DNA from: JASGCP01 sp965263285
Lineage (GTDB): Bacteria > Bacteroidota > Bacteroidia > Chitinophagales > Chitinophagaceae
Length of the DNA stretch: 64,000 nt
NCBI GenBank assembly: GCA_965263285.1
Contig: CBDHHD010000016.1
Location: forward strand, 1,984,001 to 2,048,000
Reading direction: 5' to 3'
The position numbers and the translations under genes are program-made. Position 1 is the first letter of the stretch, and every line of letters starts with the position of its first letter. This document shows positions 8,601 through 18,100 of the stretch, in pieces. The notes below the pieces were generated by a model that saw nothing but the letters and a program-made list of their open reading frames with translations, did no database searches and had not been told where the DNA came from.

Positions 8601-11466
8601 TGGAGATAATTCTCATGCTGGCCCTGGATCATGGACACAACGAACCAGTAACTATAATCCAGATGATGCTTGGCAAACAATTGTTTATGATTATAACCAA
8701 ACTAATTTCACAGGAGATCCAACAAAGCATAAACTAGATCCAGTAAACAACAAATCAGGTATTTCAAATTATTGTGTCGATTATAGTGGCAGTAGTAATA
8801 AGTATATTGAAATGGTAAATACAAATGGTACTTTCACACAATCGCGCGGAGATAATGCTACATATTATTATATGAAAAATAAATTAGAAAATTTTGATAT
8901 TCAAATATGTGTGAATACTATTATGGAATGTTTGAAAAATGACATCAATCCCAAGGCGGGTATTATGGTTAGAGCAGATGCTAATAATGCTCAATCGCCT
9001 TATATCGCATTGTATTTACAAGCACCTAAGGATGGTGAATATACAAATAGAAACATAGGTATTGCAATAAGGCAAAATTTAGGGGATATGCCTAAAATTG
9101 TTGCTGACATTCCTACTGTTACGGCATCAACATCGCTTAATCGTATAGCACAACCTATTTTGTTGCGTATAAGAAGACAAGGAAAATCCTATTCTTTCTA
9201 TTGGGCTACATTAGATAATCCTAATAACTTTCATCTTATTTCTCAACAAAATATTGATATAGCGACTGAAGTAAATGTAGGTTTTGTTTGTTCCTCTGAG
9301 AAATTATATAAGTTATATAGCACAGGAGTTTATTCGGTAGATAATGAGCCTGTTTTTGCAACGCTTACTCATTTTGCTTGTTCTATTTCTCCTTTTTCTG
9401 ACAATATTTACCCTTGTGGTTCTGATAATCCTGCTATGCAAGGTAAAATAACAATTGGTGAGAAGGGTGATTTTACATCTATCAGATCGTTTCTGTATTG
9501 TTTAAAGAGGGCTCAAGTAATGGGACCTATACATGCCTATCTTATAGATTCTATCTATACTATTTATGGGTATGATTCTTATATTAATCCATTGACTGTG
9601 GAAGTAAATCAAACAATTAATGCAATAAATACGGTTACTATCTCACCTACTAAACAGAACACAGTTATTAGCGGAGGGTTGCCAGATAAGCCTAATACAG
9701 CATTGATTACATTTTTGGGAAGTAGTTATATTACGCTTGATGGTAGTTTGCATCCTGACGATGTTAATCCTTCTAAAGATATTACAATAGATAATCTTTA
9801 TGGTGGAATGGATGTGTTGATAGCTGCCGACACTAATGGGGTAGGCGCTTCATATATTACTTTAAAGAATTTGAATTTTATTCATGGTAGTATTGCCGAT
9901 AATTCTATTGCGGTGGGTATTGGCATGCTTGCAGATCAAGCAGTCGTGCCTACTACTACGGGTATCCATGATATAGCTTTGAATAATATATTAATTACAA
10001 ATATAAATAGACCTATTCTTGGAGGGGCTACTGCTACAAGTCAATTAAAAAATATTGTGATAAAGAAATTAAGTGTTATACCTAATCCTTTTTCTATGAA
10101 TAGTTCTATAGCAGCAGGTAATGGAATGCTTTTTTCTAATGTAAATGGATTATTTATTGATAGTAGTGTGGTGAGTAATATACTTGTGCCTGCGACGTAT
10201 GCTTTGCAGGTTTCTAATTCAAATAATATTGCTATTACTTCTAATGATATGGCACATATTAATTCGGGAGGTAGTATTATGGGTATTAGTATAGTCGCTT
10301 CTTCTAATGTAAATATTAGAAATAATGACATAACTGACTTAAAAGCTATTTCGAATGGGTCAAATGTGTATGGGGTTGTTTTAGACGGTTGTACCGATGA
10401 TACGGTTTCTAATAATACTATTAGTCAAATTATGGCACAACAATTTACCGTTGGATTATATTTAAAAGATATAACAAGAGCAAATGTGTGTAATAATTCT
10501 ATTTCTTTGTCTGGATCTATTCCTAATCCTTTTAACTATTACGGTACTATTATTGGTCAAGGTTTTTTTAACATCTATCATGGTTCGGGGGCATCGTTGG
10601 TGCTAAAGGGTAATGTATTATCTAATACAGAATCAAATTCAAATTCAAATGCACCCCGTCCTCCATATACAGTTCTTTTTTATAGTGCTCCTACGCCTAC
10701 TCCATGGACAAGTCAGCAAGTAAGCGATTATAATGTTTTTTATACTTCTAATGATGCTCGATTGTTTAAATCTATTTTTGCGGGGGGGATACAATCGCCT
10801 TTGTTATTAGAAAGTTTAGATAAAAAAGTCTCACAATTAGTAGATAATCAACTGTATACTATTAAGGTGAGTGGTTATCAAACCGATCCTGAGATAACTT
10901 TACTGTCTTCACTTAGTTTAGTGCAAAACACTTTGAGAACAGATGCGAACTCTGTAAAGCTAACCAATAATCCATTTGTGTCAGATAACGATTTGCATAT
11001 TGCTTGTAATACGCAAAATACTAGTTCTTTGCAAATGCCTTTCTTTGCTGGTATGGATAGTGTTGACCAAGATGGAGTAAGGAGAAAACTTCCTAATTCT
11101 ACAAGAGGAGCATTTGAGATGCAATGTGATAATGCAGTGGCTACTTATTCATTGTTTGGAGAAGATCCTAATCGATATCTCTTTTCAAATGATAGTATCT
11201 CGATAGTGTTTTATCCTAATCCTTTTGCAAATCACTTAAATGTTCAGTTGTCTAAATCAAAAGAGAATGTTTCTTTATTTCGTCAATACAAAATAGAAGT
11301 GTATGATAATTTAGGGGTGTTGATGAAGGAATATCAAGTTACTTTAGATGAATTATTGGCAGGCGTGCAACTTAATACTACCGTATTGTATAGGCAAAAC
11401 TACTATGTAAAGGTGGTAAGATCTGACACGAATGGTCCTTTAGTTATTGTACATTTGATTAAGTAG
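2602..11466 (+). CDS. Giant secreted multidomain lectin-like protein with T9SS sorting tail
   Basis: The 2,954-residue protein starts with a signal peptide (MKQIF, then a hydrophobic stretch to about residue 27). Residues ~30-1740 hold at least 18 QxW-type motifs (NQKW, DQQW, NEQW, NQSW, NQAW) spaced as in ricin-B beta-trefoil lectins. One block near residues 650-800 recurs near 1080-1220. Residues ~1750-2020 resemble the VPS62/DUF946 family (HSGDWESLNL at about 1831 and SSHGGSTTFY near 1860). Residues ~2055-2255 look like a ConA-like/DUF1349 domain (KAGIMVRAD), and ~2275-2700 a right-handed beta-helix of ITLDGS, NIRNND and VSNNTIS turns. The end (YPNPFANHLNVQLS at about 2871, YYVKVV near the C-terminus) is a type IX secretion sorting domain. 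The protein is inferred to be exported and surface-anchored or released, binding glycans. The substrate and any enzymatic activity are unknown. Confidence 0.85.
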   Translation: MKQIFLLLTRCFFLAFLVLFFLNAISQGIADGVYKIKSKNVGYVLGIEKDRLDIGGILMDFNDEASAGQYWYVKKVYQDDAGNYGYSIKNLNSGYYLSVNGTINQTKLLLRQNQGPAMNDEITLRQKFYISPYAEKKEEEHVYYKLFTSNMPGYYTSLAVTNDMTPSGYMGYQDVITNQDNQWFEFIPVNTHPIVNGTYLLFNRRGSTGVLSVKSNTNNVIESFYRNKGDQQWELQYLSAEEGYRITNQSTHQVLTLGGVPKTTIPPITKLVDDPNGPQLIETDWNNNDNQKWFICSLATGGYVIKSKASMGLVVTVNSISSVNDIPVTQRVLNLNDNTIGQSWDIDAYNPSQVKIQDGYYMIGSANDDKFLHYVSTNNPNKYIQQYDGSGGLANELFKVESVVGTDGVRLQNVSTGEYASFASSGVGSLLKLSAKNTNDPTQIFHIYYAGNSVLFQIETYTPFAPLKVADNGRDVIQGQPYEFNKWPVDIWRFTKYPNTAFTFPNSNVSFASDKDNVIRLSVNNNTLSPSVFLNTANQKWNINLLTGDDNSYCSISNNDKYITASLSDMTISLGDWTGTDNQKWLMCKRSDNTQSDISKDWPLLMINKANGSLLVMSSDGSTIQQSSVVDPASLTSEQWRIGGGYDRIADGVYVLFSTKTWGSMSVNRSNFKIEQYNFKNQANEQWEIHSLADGYYRITNPVTAKVVSVSSSDTSIQLVATDVVEGDAKQEWSFIKKADSSYAIISKYDPAKAIDLSSGSSIDGNGIIAYPYDANNANQGWALENYSVATQPFQDGFYYFKNLSNPLGKIQAMDLLAASLNNEAKAIVHEYFGATNQAWRVVKNNDSAYLIQNVNSGKYLSLASNSSNNLVSLVQKDRDVNDPTQSFHFYYQGSGKYEIETNNAYSFLINNSPNVVQYSKPYNDLSRFWSILPYANVSNSGGVYNILSAVNNQSATDVLNTPISFTSFINSVNQYWNIKKLSGVDSGYFQVSSKVSPELFITASLTNNDITNSSWTNADNQKWLLELLDNKGTAKFRNKATGNLMAFSSTVNTFAQIPNYNTDGTAEKFQIQQSNQVDTPFVNGTYILFAKKSWSTLTVNNIGSIEEYRFRNTINDRWIITALSNGYYSFKNENTNKVIAMGTSSAQLVTKDWDGADDQQWYFKKKGDGFYAIISKKDPTLAIDLNVGSPNNGTEIDSYPYAATNDNQSWYIEKYNADSVVVPLLGAYAIKNNTTGEYINMLDPNNKSYLVTNKSNHFTELWTINTIGTSSDGTQLYNLYNIASGANFNVFMHLPFSYSRNGYVYGAFGDSSGLDELYDKIAITYIGKGRFQLNYIYNKDGSISQTPFVIAGIYDQYNLPDVNAIEKDSKLVTVLYKSNYANVDSASWSFVPYAAWAKLNKVANETYTFALVANSKGLSFNNGQLIQDSLSSCNCQQWQVELLGGKDMGYCRLSNTGLFLSALNYPTSNALNLQEWHDGDDQKWFIDSTNNDYQSFVKIRLKKLPSLILSVPEDKINNNGTNFVLVHDSYKDINSHLLYQPNAAFANDPIDNNFDFLANDKVDTITIANAMMPALYLRPVTSTEASTANLPVDLSSTLLDIKPMWVVKKLPNSSDYVFLNLLTGYALTVDSNNTTTQPYQAPYKESRNQIYAIQKLCGNYVISPKSNQDKYLSFVAKEATSQEVGVASTNEVNQPINLLTLQYDNGVHLPANQSWLLKKTSLNDISNYNGTSTAKSAYDIMLYWAPRIVQAMAWHGGLSPWITYYFNQDIPTSFTFDSTWNVRGKDKETQNDNGNLPLYVHYLIRDNGDSYTFYYAVYYTADKGEICWEDHSGDWESLNLTVKKDGTDYGKFVSVSLSSHGGSTTFYAGDKKLNFGDNGHNLWIYAAANMPPVGLIWQNWTLSYPASQGHGQDLFPITRNDFQYLSSYLGTSNGYIYLYPSEYNSDRPKTRDINKVLSYSFRPIDEVRQRSGLIDYPLMDPYSNYGGKIYNDYSGSSCAGDNSHAGPGSWTQRTSNYNPDDAWQTIVYDYNQTNFTGDPTKHKLDPVNNKSGISNYCVDYSGSSNKYIEMVNTNGTFTQSRGDNATYYYMKNKLENFDIQICVNTIMECLKNDINPKAGIMVRADANNAQSPYIALYLQAPKDGEYTNRNIGIAIRQNLGDMPKIVADIPTVTASTSLNRIAQPILLRIRRQGKSYSFYWATLDNPNNFHLISQQNIDIATEVNVGFVCSSEKLYKLYSTGVYSVDNEPVFATLTHFACSISPFSDNIYPCGSDNPAMQGKITIGEKGDFTSIRSFLYCLKRAQVMGPIHAYLIDSIYTIYGYDSYINPLTVEVNQTINAINTVTISPTKQNTVISGGLPDKPNTALITFLGSSYITLDGSLHPDDVNPSKDITIDNLYGGMDVLIAADTNGVGASYITLKNLNFIHGSIADNSIAVGIGMLADQAVVPTTTGIHDIALNNILITNINRPILGGATATSQLKNIVIKKLSVIPNPFSMNSSIAAGNGMLFSNVNGLFIDSSVVSNILVPATYALQVSNSNNIAITSNDMAHINSGGSIMGISIVASSNVNIRNNDITDLKAISNGSNVYGVVLDGCTDDTVSNNTISQIMAQQFTVGLYLKDITRANVCNNSISLSGSIPNPFNYYGTIIGQGFFNIYHGSGASLVLKGNVLSNTESNSNSNAPRPPYTVLFYSAPTPTPWTSQQVSDYNVFYTSNDARLFKSIFAGGIQSPLLLESLDKKVSQLVDNQLYTIKVSGYQTDPEITLLSSLSLVQNTLRTDANSVKLTNNPFVSDNDLHIACNTQNTSSLQMPFFAGMDSVDQDGVRRKLPNSTRGAFEMQCDNAVATYSLFGEDPNRYLFSNDSISIVFYPNPFANHLNVQLSKSKENVSLFRQYKIEVYDNLGVLMKEYQVTLDELLAGVQLNTTVLYRQNYYVKVVRSDTNGPLVIVHLIK

Positions 11467-11726
11467 CCAGATATGTTTATTATGAAGGGTAATTAATTGA
11501 AACTATTAGGAGTATATATTATTGAATCGTAACTATTTAGGTGCTATATTACTATTTTATTTATTTTTGCATGATTACTTATTTATAGAAATACAAATTG
11601 GACACAACAAATGTTGATTTTTTGGTTAAGGAGCTGAGTGAGTTAAAGCTATTATTTTCTACGCTTGAAAATAAATATAAAGTACTTGAAAATAAACACA
11701 TTCTTTTTTATGGTCTCGCTTCATTA
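11467..11726. other. Intergenic debris between the T9SS gene and the NRPS pseudogene
   Basis: No intact gene is seen. From 11589 to the stop at 11751-11753 a frame without an ATG reads KYKLDTTNVDFLVKELSELK and continues in the same amphipathic, coiled-coil-like style. It looks like a fragment of an unrelated gene that was joined to NRPS sequence at about 11727. A 16-bp string, TAACTATTTAGGTGCT (11530-11545), occurs as its reverse complement at 1864-1879. TTTTTTATGGTCTCGCT (11704-11720) is repeated, with one change, on the minus strand at 1794-1810 inside the integrase remnant. Shared mobile-element debris is therefore likely on both sides of the giant secreted-protein gene. No terminator with a convincing GC stem was found. 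Confidence 0.4.
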
Positions 11727-14700
11727 CTAGAAAGAGCAATTAGATGGGTATAATAATAGTCATTTGCCTATTGATTTTTCTCGTCCTTTACAAATGAACT
11801 ATGAGGGAGATGCTGTTGTTGCTTTATTGTCAAAAGAAACTATTCAAAATTTAAAAGAGATATCTAAAGACTTAAATGCAAGTCTATATAGTGTTTTGCT
11901 ATCTGCTTATTATTTATTTTTGTCTGCGTATAGTAATGAATATGATATCGTAGTAGGTTCTCCCTTTGCAAATAGGCACTATGCAGGTACAGAAGATATG
12001 ATTGGCTTTTTTGTAAATAGCTTAGCACTAAGAGTACACATAGATTTTAAGGATACTTTGAAAGCATATATTGAAAAAGTAAATGTTACTGTTACGCAAG
12101 GACAAAATAATCAAGATATTCCTTTCGAACAATTGGTAGAGGAATTGCATGTAGAACGAGATACGAGTCGCCATCCGATTTTTCAAATTATGTTTGGAGT
12201 TCAAGATTTTGGCAACCACAATGATAGGATATTGTTTAAGTCTTATCAAAGTAACAGGACTAATATAATACCAGCGAAATTTGATATTACTACGATGGTG
12301 TCAGAAGTAAAGGATGGATTACAAATTTATTTTAACTATGCTACAGCACTCTATAAACGAGAAACAGTAGATCGATTTGTAAAGACTTATGAATTTATTC
12401 TAACGCAGATTGTGAGAGATAGATTAGATAACGATTTGAAATCTATAAGATTTGTTAATAATGAAGAATACAATTATCTTATATATGACTACAATAAAAC
12501 AGAAAGAGAATATCCTAAAGATAAAACTATTCACCAGCTATTTGAGGAGCAAGTGGTAAGAGCGCCGAATAATATAGCAGTAGTATTTGAAGAGAAGCAA
12601 TTAACCTACCAAGAGTTGAATGACAAAGCAAATCAGTTAGCAAATTATTTGCACAATAATTATTAAACTAAAGCGGATGATATTATTTGTTTGTTATTAG
12701 AACGAAGCGAATGGATGATTATTGCTATTCTAGGAGTGCTTAAGAGTGGAGCTGCTTATTGTCCTATCTCATCTGATTATCCAGAAGAGAGAATTTTATT
12801 TATTTTGCAAGACACTCAGCCTAAGTGTTTAATTACAAATTGCAAATTGAAAATTGAAAATGTTCAATTTCTAATTGTTAATTTAATGGATGAAGAATTT
12901 TTGAAAGTCTTAGCTTCATTAACCATTAACCATTTACCATTAATCATTAGCTCTCATGCTTTAGCATATATTATCTATATTTCAGGCACAACGGGGAATC
13001 CTAAGGGAGTGATGGTAGATCATAGTAATGTAGTGTCTTTAGTAAAAGGAGTAGATTATGTTAAGCTTGATAGCTATTCTTTTACTATACAGTTATCAGA
13101 TATTTGTTTTGATGCTTTTATTTTTGAGTTGTGGGGCATGTTATTGAATGGAGGTAAAATATATGTACCTAAACACCTAAAGATATAAAAAACATGCTGG
13201 AAGTACAGATATTTAAAAGGTATTGTGTAGAACATAATATTAATACGCTATGGTTAACAAAAACATTATTTGAAGCTTTGTATTTACAAGACGATACACT
13301 TTTTCGACATCTAACTTATTTATTGGTGGGAGGAGAGGCACTTAATTCTGCATTGGTTCAACAATTGATGTGTGCGAATGGTCCACAATTTTTTATAAAT
13401 GGATATGGTCCTACCGAAAACACAACTTTTAGTTTGACTTATACATGTAGTAAAAATAATAAAAATCAGAATATACCTATTGGCAAACTATTAAATAACA
13501 GAACTGCGTTTGTGGTTTCAAATAATAATAGTTTATTGCCTATAGGTGCTATTGGAGAATTGTATCTTGGAGGTGATGGTTTATCGAGTGGATATTTAAA
13601 TAGATCTGAATTAACTGCAGAAAGATTTATTAAAAATCCTTTTCAAACAGAAGAAGAAAAAAAGAAAAATAGAAATAACAGATTGTATAAAACAGGAGAT
13701 GTAGTGCGAATGCTCCCCGATGGGAATATTGAATATATAGGGAGAAATGACTTTCAAGTGAAGATAAGGGGATATAGAATTGAATTGGGAGAGATAGAGA
13801 TTAGGATTCAAGGATTCAAGGATTCAAGGATGAACAAGCTATTCAACAAGCGGCAGTATTGGTTAATGAGAAAGCAGATAATAAACATTTAGTGGGATAT
13901 TTTGTGGCTAATGAACAGGTAGATGTAGAAGAATTAAGAAGCTATTTATCTAAACAATTGCCCGAATACATGGTGCCTACAGGATTAGTGCAATATAGAG
14001 CAAATGCCTTTAACGGTGAATGGGAAATTGGATAGAAAGATATTGTTGAACATGGAAGTTAATTTTGTAGGAGAGAATATTCAAGCCCCAACTAATAAGT
14101 TAGAATTACGAATATTACAGATTTTTGCTATACTATTATCGCTTGAGTCTAATACCATAAGTGTAACTAATAGCTTTTTTAGACTTGGGGGGAATAGTAT
14201 TTTGTCGATTAGGTTGGCGAGTCTTTTAAATAGGGAATTTGGTACATTCTTAAGCGTAGTAGATATTTTTAAATACCCTACTATTAGAGAATTGGCAGTT
14301 CAAGTAAATTATAAAAAAACTTCATTTGACTTAATTTTAATGCTAAACAATAGTGTTGCTAAACAAGCAATTTATATGATACATCCTGGAGGAGCAGGTG
14401 CAGAGGTGTATTATAATATGGCGTATAGATTACAAGAATCTTATAGTTGTTATGGTATTGGGAATTATAATTTATTTTCAGATAATAAGATAAGTGAGAT
14501 AAGTTTATTAGCAAAGCACTATCTACATGAAATTAAAAATAACACAATAATAGAACCTTGTGTTTTATTAGGTTGGTCATTAGGGGGTAAGATAGCATTA
14601 GAAATGGCTTGTCATTTAGAACAACAAGGTATTAAAGATATTGTTGTTTATCTATTAGACACTACTATAATGGATGAAACGCTAACAAATATCTTAAACA

Positions 14701-15041
14701 AAAAAGATCTGAGTTTTAGAAAACAAGCATTAAATGAATTACTAGATAATTTGAATGTAGGTGAAGATTATAAGCAAAGAATATTAGCTAATAGATCTAT
14801 TGAAGAAAAACTTAATAATGGTGTATTAACTGGCAAGCTAATATATAGTCGTTGTGTTTTATTTAAAGCGATGCTATCTGGTAAAGATGAAATTGCCGAT
14901 TTTTTTCAATATAAATTATCATTGCCTTATAATAATGTAGATAAATATGTTTCTATAGAAAACATTGAAGTGATAGAAATGCAAGTTAGTCATCAAGATA
15001 TCATTAAAAAAGAAGATGAAATAGTAGATGTTATTAAGTAA
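11727..15041 (+). pseudogene. Decayed NRPS termination module (partial C, A, T, TE)
   Basis: Homology to the giant NRPS begins abruptly at about 11727, mid C domain (matching 22188 onward). It continues through the C-domain C-terminal half, an A domain, a T domain and a thioesterase. Four lesions are visible against intact copies: CAA to TAA at 12664-12666; an 8-bp insertion at about 13171-13181 (ACCTAA duplicated); a frame change inside the 8-bp repeats AGGATTCA at about 13803-13830; and one extra T near 13994. The A core (FDAFIFELW, NTLWLTKTLF, GYGPTENTTF) gives a by-eye pocket DAFWLGGTFK, valine-like. It was once the last module of an NRPS, possibly an ancestor or neighbour of the downstream gene. 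Sequencing error could explain one lesion but hardly four of different kinds plus the missing C-domain N-terminus. Confidence 0.85.
14004..15041 (+). CDS. Surviving T-TE reading frame inside the NRPS pseudogene
   Basis: This 345-codon frame starts at an ATG in the A10 motif (MPLTVNGKLDRK) and is intact to its stop. It carries a carrier domain with LGGNS (phosphopantetheine Ser at about residue 65) and a type I thioesterase of alpha/beta-hydrolase fold. The latter has MIHPGGAGAEVYY near residue 125, GWSLGG with Ser192, YLLDT with Asp219, and SHQD with His330, a complete-looking triad. Such TEs release or cyclise the finished peptide. The ATG is an internal methionine of the ancestral protein and no good promoter or ribosome site was seen, so expression is uncertain. 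It could be dead, or it could act in trans as a free T-TE for the adjacent giant synthetase, whose own termination lies outside this window. Confidence 0.4.
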   Translation: MPLTVNGKLDRKILLNMEVNFVGENIQAPTNKLELRILQIFAILLSLESNTISVTNSFFRLGGNSILSIRLASLLNREFGTFLSVVDIFKYPTIRELAVQVNYKKTSFDLILMLNNSVAKQAIYMIHPGGAGAEVYYNMAYRLQESYSCYGIGNYNLFSDNKISEISLLAKHYLHEIKNNTIIEPCVLLGWSLGGKIALEMACHLEQQGIKDIVVYLLDTTIMDETLTNILNKKDLSFRKQALNELLDNLNVGEDYKQRILANRSIEEKLNNGVLTGKLIYSRCVLFKAMLSGKDEIADFFQYKLSLPYNNVDKYVSIENIEVIEMQVSHQDIIKKEDEIVDVIK

Positions 15042-15107
15042 AGAACATTGTTAAAAGATGCAAATAAAGAATTGTAAATTGCAGACATAAATAGATTTGA
15101 TTATTTA

Positions 15108-15137
15108 TTGAGGTGAGAAATAATTATATTAGCTTTG
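15108..15137 (+). promoter_or_regulatory. Bacteroidota-type promoter for the giant NRPS
   Basis: TTG at 15108-15110 and TAGCTTTG at 15130-15137 are separated by 19 bp, matching the Bacteroidota sigma-ABfr consensus (TTG-N19-TAnnTTTG). Transcription would begin near 15144, giving a leader of only about 9 bases before the ATG at 15153. An in-frame TAA at 15141-15143 rules out an earlier start. The match is by eye; in AT-rich DNA a chance match is possible. Confidence 0.5.
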
Positions 15138-15152
15138 TGTTAAAATTTATAT

Positions 15153-18100
15153 ATGCATCTTGATTTAGATAATAGCCTTCCACTATCACCTTATCAAGAG
15201 TTGTTTTTTTATGAGTGGGAATTAGATCCATTAGTCTATAATGTATTCTTTTTACAGGAAATCCATGGTTCTTTAGATATAGAAAGATTATCCTTGGCGC
15301 GGAAAAGAATAGAGAGGGATTTTTTATATTATCACCTATATGTTTCAAAAGAACAAGGTAAAATTTCATTAGCTTCATTTGATAATCAATATAGTTCTAT
15401 AGAGTATATTGATCATGCTTTGTCATTTGATGAAATAAAGAGTTTGATTAGAAAGCCATTTGATTTAACGAATAAAAGTAGCTTAACAAGAGTGTGTGTT
15501 ATTAAAAAAGGAATAGATAAATATTGTATTTTGTTTGTGTGTCATCATCTTATCAGCGGTGGGATGATTCTATATGAGCTTGTTCGTTTACTTTCAAATT
15601 ATTATAATGATATTCATTTTAGATATTCGATTTCAATTAAAACTCAACAACAAGAAAATCTTCTTTTTGTAAGGAAAGTTAAAGGGATGTTAGAAACACA
15701 TCGTGAGGTTTTAATGAATTTTTGGAGAGAGAAATTAGAGGGAGGAGAGAGCATATCTTTAGACTTTTTAAAGCTACCTCAAGGGGCATATAAATATAAT
15801 AAAGAAAATAAAATTTTTAGATACTATTCTGTTCCTCTTGAATATGTTATAGGAGTGGCAAGATTAGCGAAACAGCGTGTTGTAACAGACTACATTATTT
15901 ATATAACGACTTTGTCTGTTCTTTTTTATAAACATTTATATGAAGAGCCCTCTAAATTATTGTTTTCTTTGCCCTACCTTGTAAATAGTAAGGCGTATAT
16001 ACAAGGAGTTAATAATATTTTTATTCCTTTTTGTATTACTCGTACAAAGAGTTTTTTATGCTTGCTGGAGGATACAAAAGGGTTTTTTAAGGAAATTAAA
16101 AAGACGTTAGTAATAGGAGAAGAAGTTATTCCTGCCTATACCCCTACTTATTGGATGATAGATGCAGGGGATATTCATAGATTAGATAGGCCAGTAGCGC
16201 TAGTGCAACAAGACAATGTGAGTAAATTATTGTTTTCTTTTGATGGCACAAGTAAAGGAGAGTGGCAATATGATACGGTTGAGAGCACTATGTTTTCAGA
16301 TAGATTAATAATAAATATGCAAAGAGTAGGTGAACAAGGTATTCGTTTTTTTGTGGAATGCAAAGAAACTGGAATAAATGAGCAGTTAATGGATGTTTTT
16401 TTTGAAAGATATTTTAAATTGTTAGGGGATATTTTGTTAGATGCAACTAAAACTATTGGCGCATATAATATACTTACAGATAAGGAATATCAATACCTGT
16501 TATATGACTACAACAAAACAGAAAGAGACTACCCCAAAGACAAAACCATACACCAGCTATTTGAGGAACAAGTAGCAAGAACACCGAATAATATAGCGGT
16601 GGTATTTGAGGAGAAGCAATTAACCTATCAAGAGTTAAATAGTAAAGCCAATCAATTAGCTCATTATTTGTACAACAATTATAATACTAAAGCAGATGAT
16701 ATTATTTGTTTGCTATTAGAGCGAAGCGAGTGGATGATTATTGCTATCTTAGGAGTGCTTAAGAGTGGCTCTGCTTATTGCCCTATCTCACCCGAATATC
16801 CAGAAGAGAGAATTTTATTTATTTTACAGGATACTCAACCTAAGTGTTTAATTACAAATTGCAAATTGCAAATTGCAAATGTTCAGTTTGCAATTGTTAA
16901 TTTAATGGATGAAGAATTTCTGAAAGTCTTAGATTCATTTACCATTTACCATTTACCATTAACCATTCACTCTCATGCTTTGGCATATATTATCTATACC
17001 TCTGGGACAACGGGTAATCCTAAGGGGGTGATGATAGAACATAGTTCAGTAATAAATCTTCAAATGGCACAGCATAGAATATGGTTAGAGCCTATAAAAG
17101 AAAATAAGATTTTTAGATTATTGTTATATGCGAATTATTCTTTTGATGCATTTGTTTCTGAATTATTTGTCTCTATTTGTCATGGGCATATTTCTTATCT
17201 CATATCTTCAGATATACAACAAGACTTTTATTTATTAGCAAATTATATTCAAATTAATAATATAGAAATAGCCACTTTGCCCCCAGCTATTTTACAAAAA
17301 GATGGTTTTTTGTCTCTCGATAAAATGATATTAGCGGGAGAATCACCCAATATAGATATAATAAAAAGGTATTATGAACAGAATATAGAAGTATTTAATG
17401 CGTATGGACCTACTGAAATTACAGTGTGCGCTACTATGCATCATTATAGCATGGGTGATAGCAATAATAATATAGGGAAGCCTATAGATAATAAGTCTAT
17501 ATATGTATTAAATAATAATCTACAGTTGTTACCCATAGGATCTATAGGTGAATTATACATTGGAGGTGATGGCTTGGCAAGAGGGTATTTGAATAGACCA
17601 GAATTGACTGCAGAGCGATTCGTTGTAAATCCTTTTCAAACTGAAGAAGAAAAAAAGCAACATAGAAATGGGAGACTATATAAAACGGGAGATGTAGTGC
17701 GAATGCTCCCCGATGGCAATATTGAATATATAGGGAGGAATGATTTTCAAGTGAAGATAAGAGGTTATAGAATTGAATTAGGAGAGATAGAGACTAGGAT
17801 TGAAGGATTTCAGACTAGGATTGAAGGATTTCAGACTAGGATTGAAGGATTAAAGGATGAACAAGTTATTGAACAAGCTGTAGTATTGATTAATGAGAAA
17901 GGAGATAATAGATATTTAGTGGGGTATTTTGTGGCTAAGGAACAGGTAGATATTGAAGAATTAAGAAGTTATCTATCTAAGCAATTACCTGAATACATGG
18001 TGCCTACAGGATTAGTTCAAATAGAGCAGATGCCTTTAACAGTGAATGGGAAATTGGATAGAAATGTATTGTTAAATATTGAATATAAAATAACGGATAA

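Noticed and set aside
11764..13892. Treating the pieces 11764-12666, 12691-13188 and 13194-13892 as separate genes
   Set aside because: Each is a slice of one C-A region that matches intact modules across the breaks; no slice is a complete domain.
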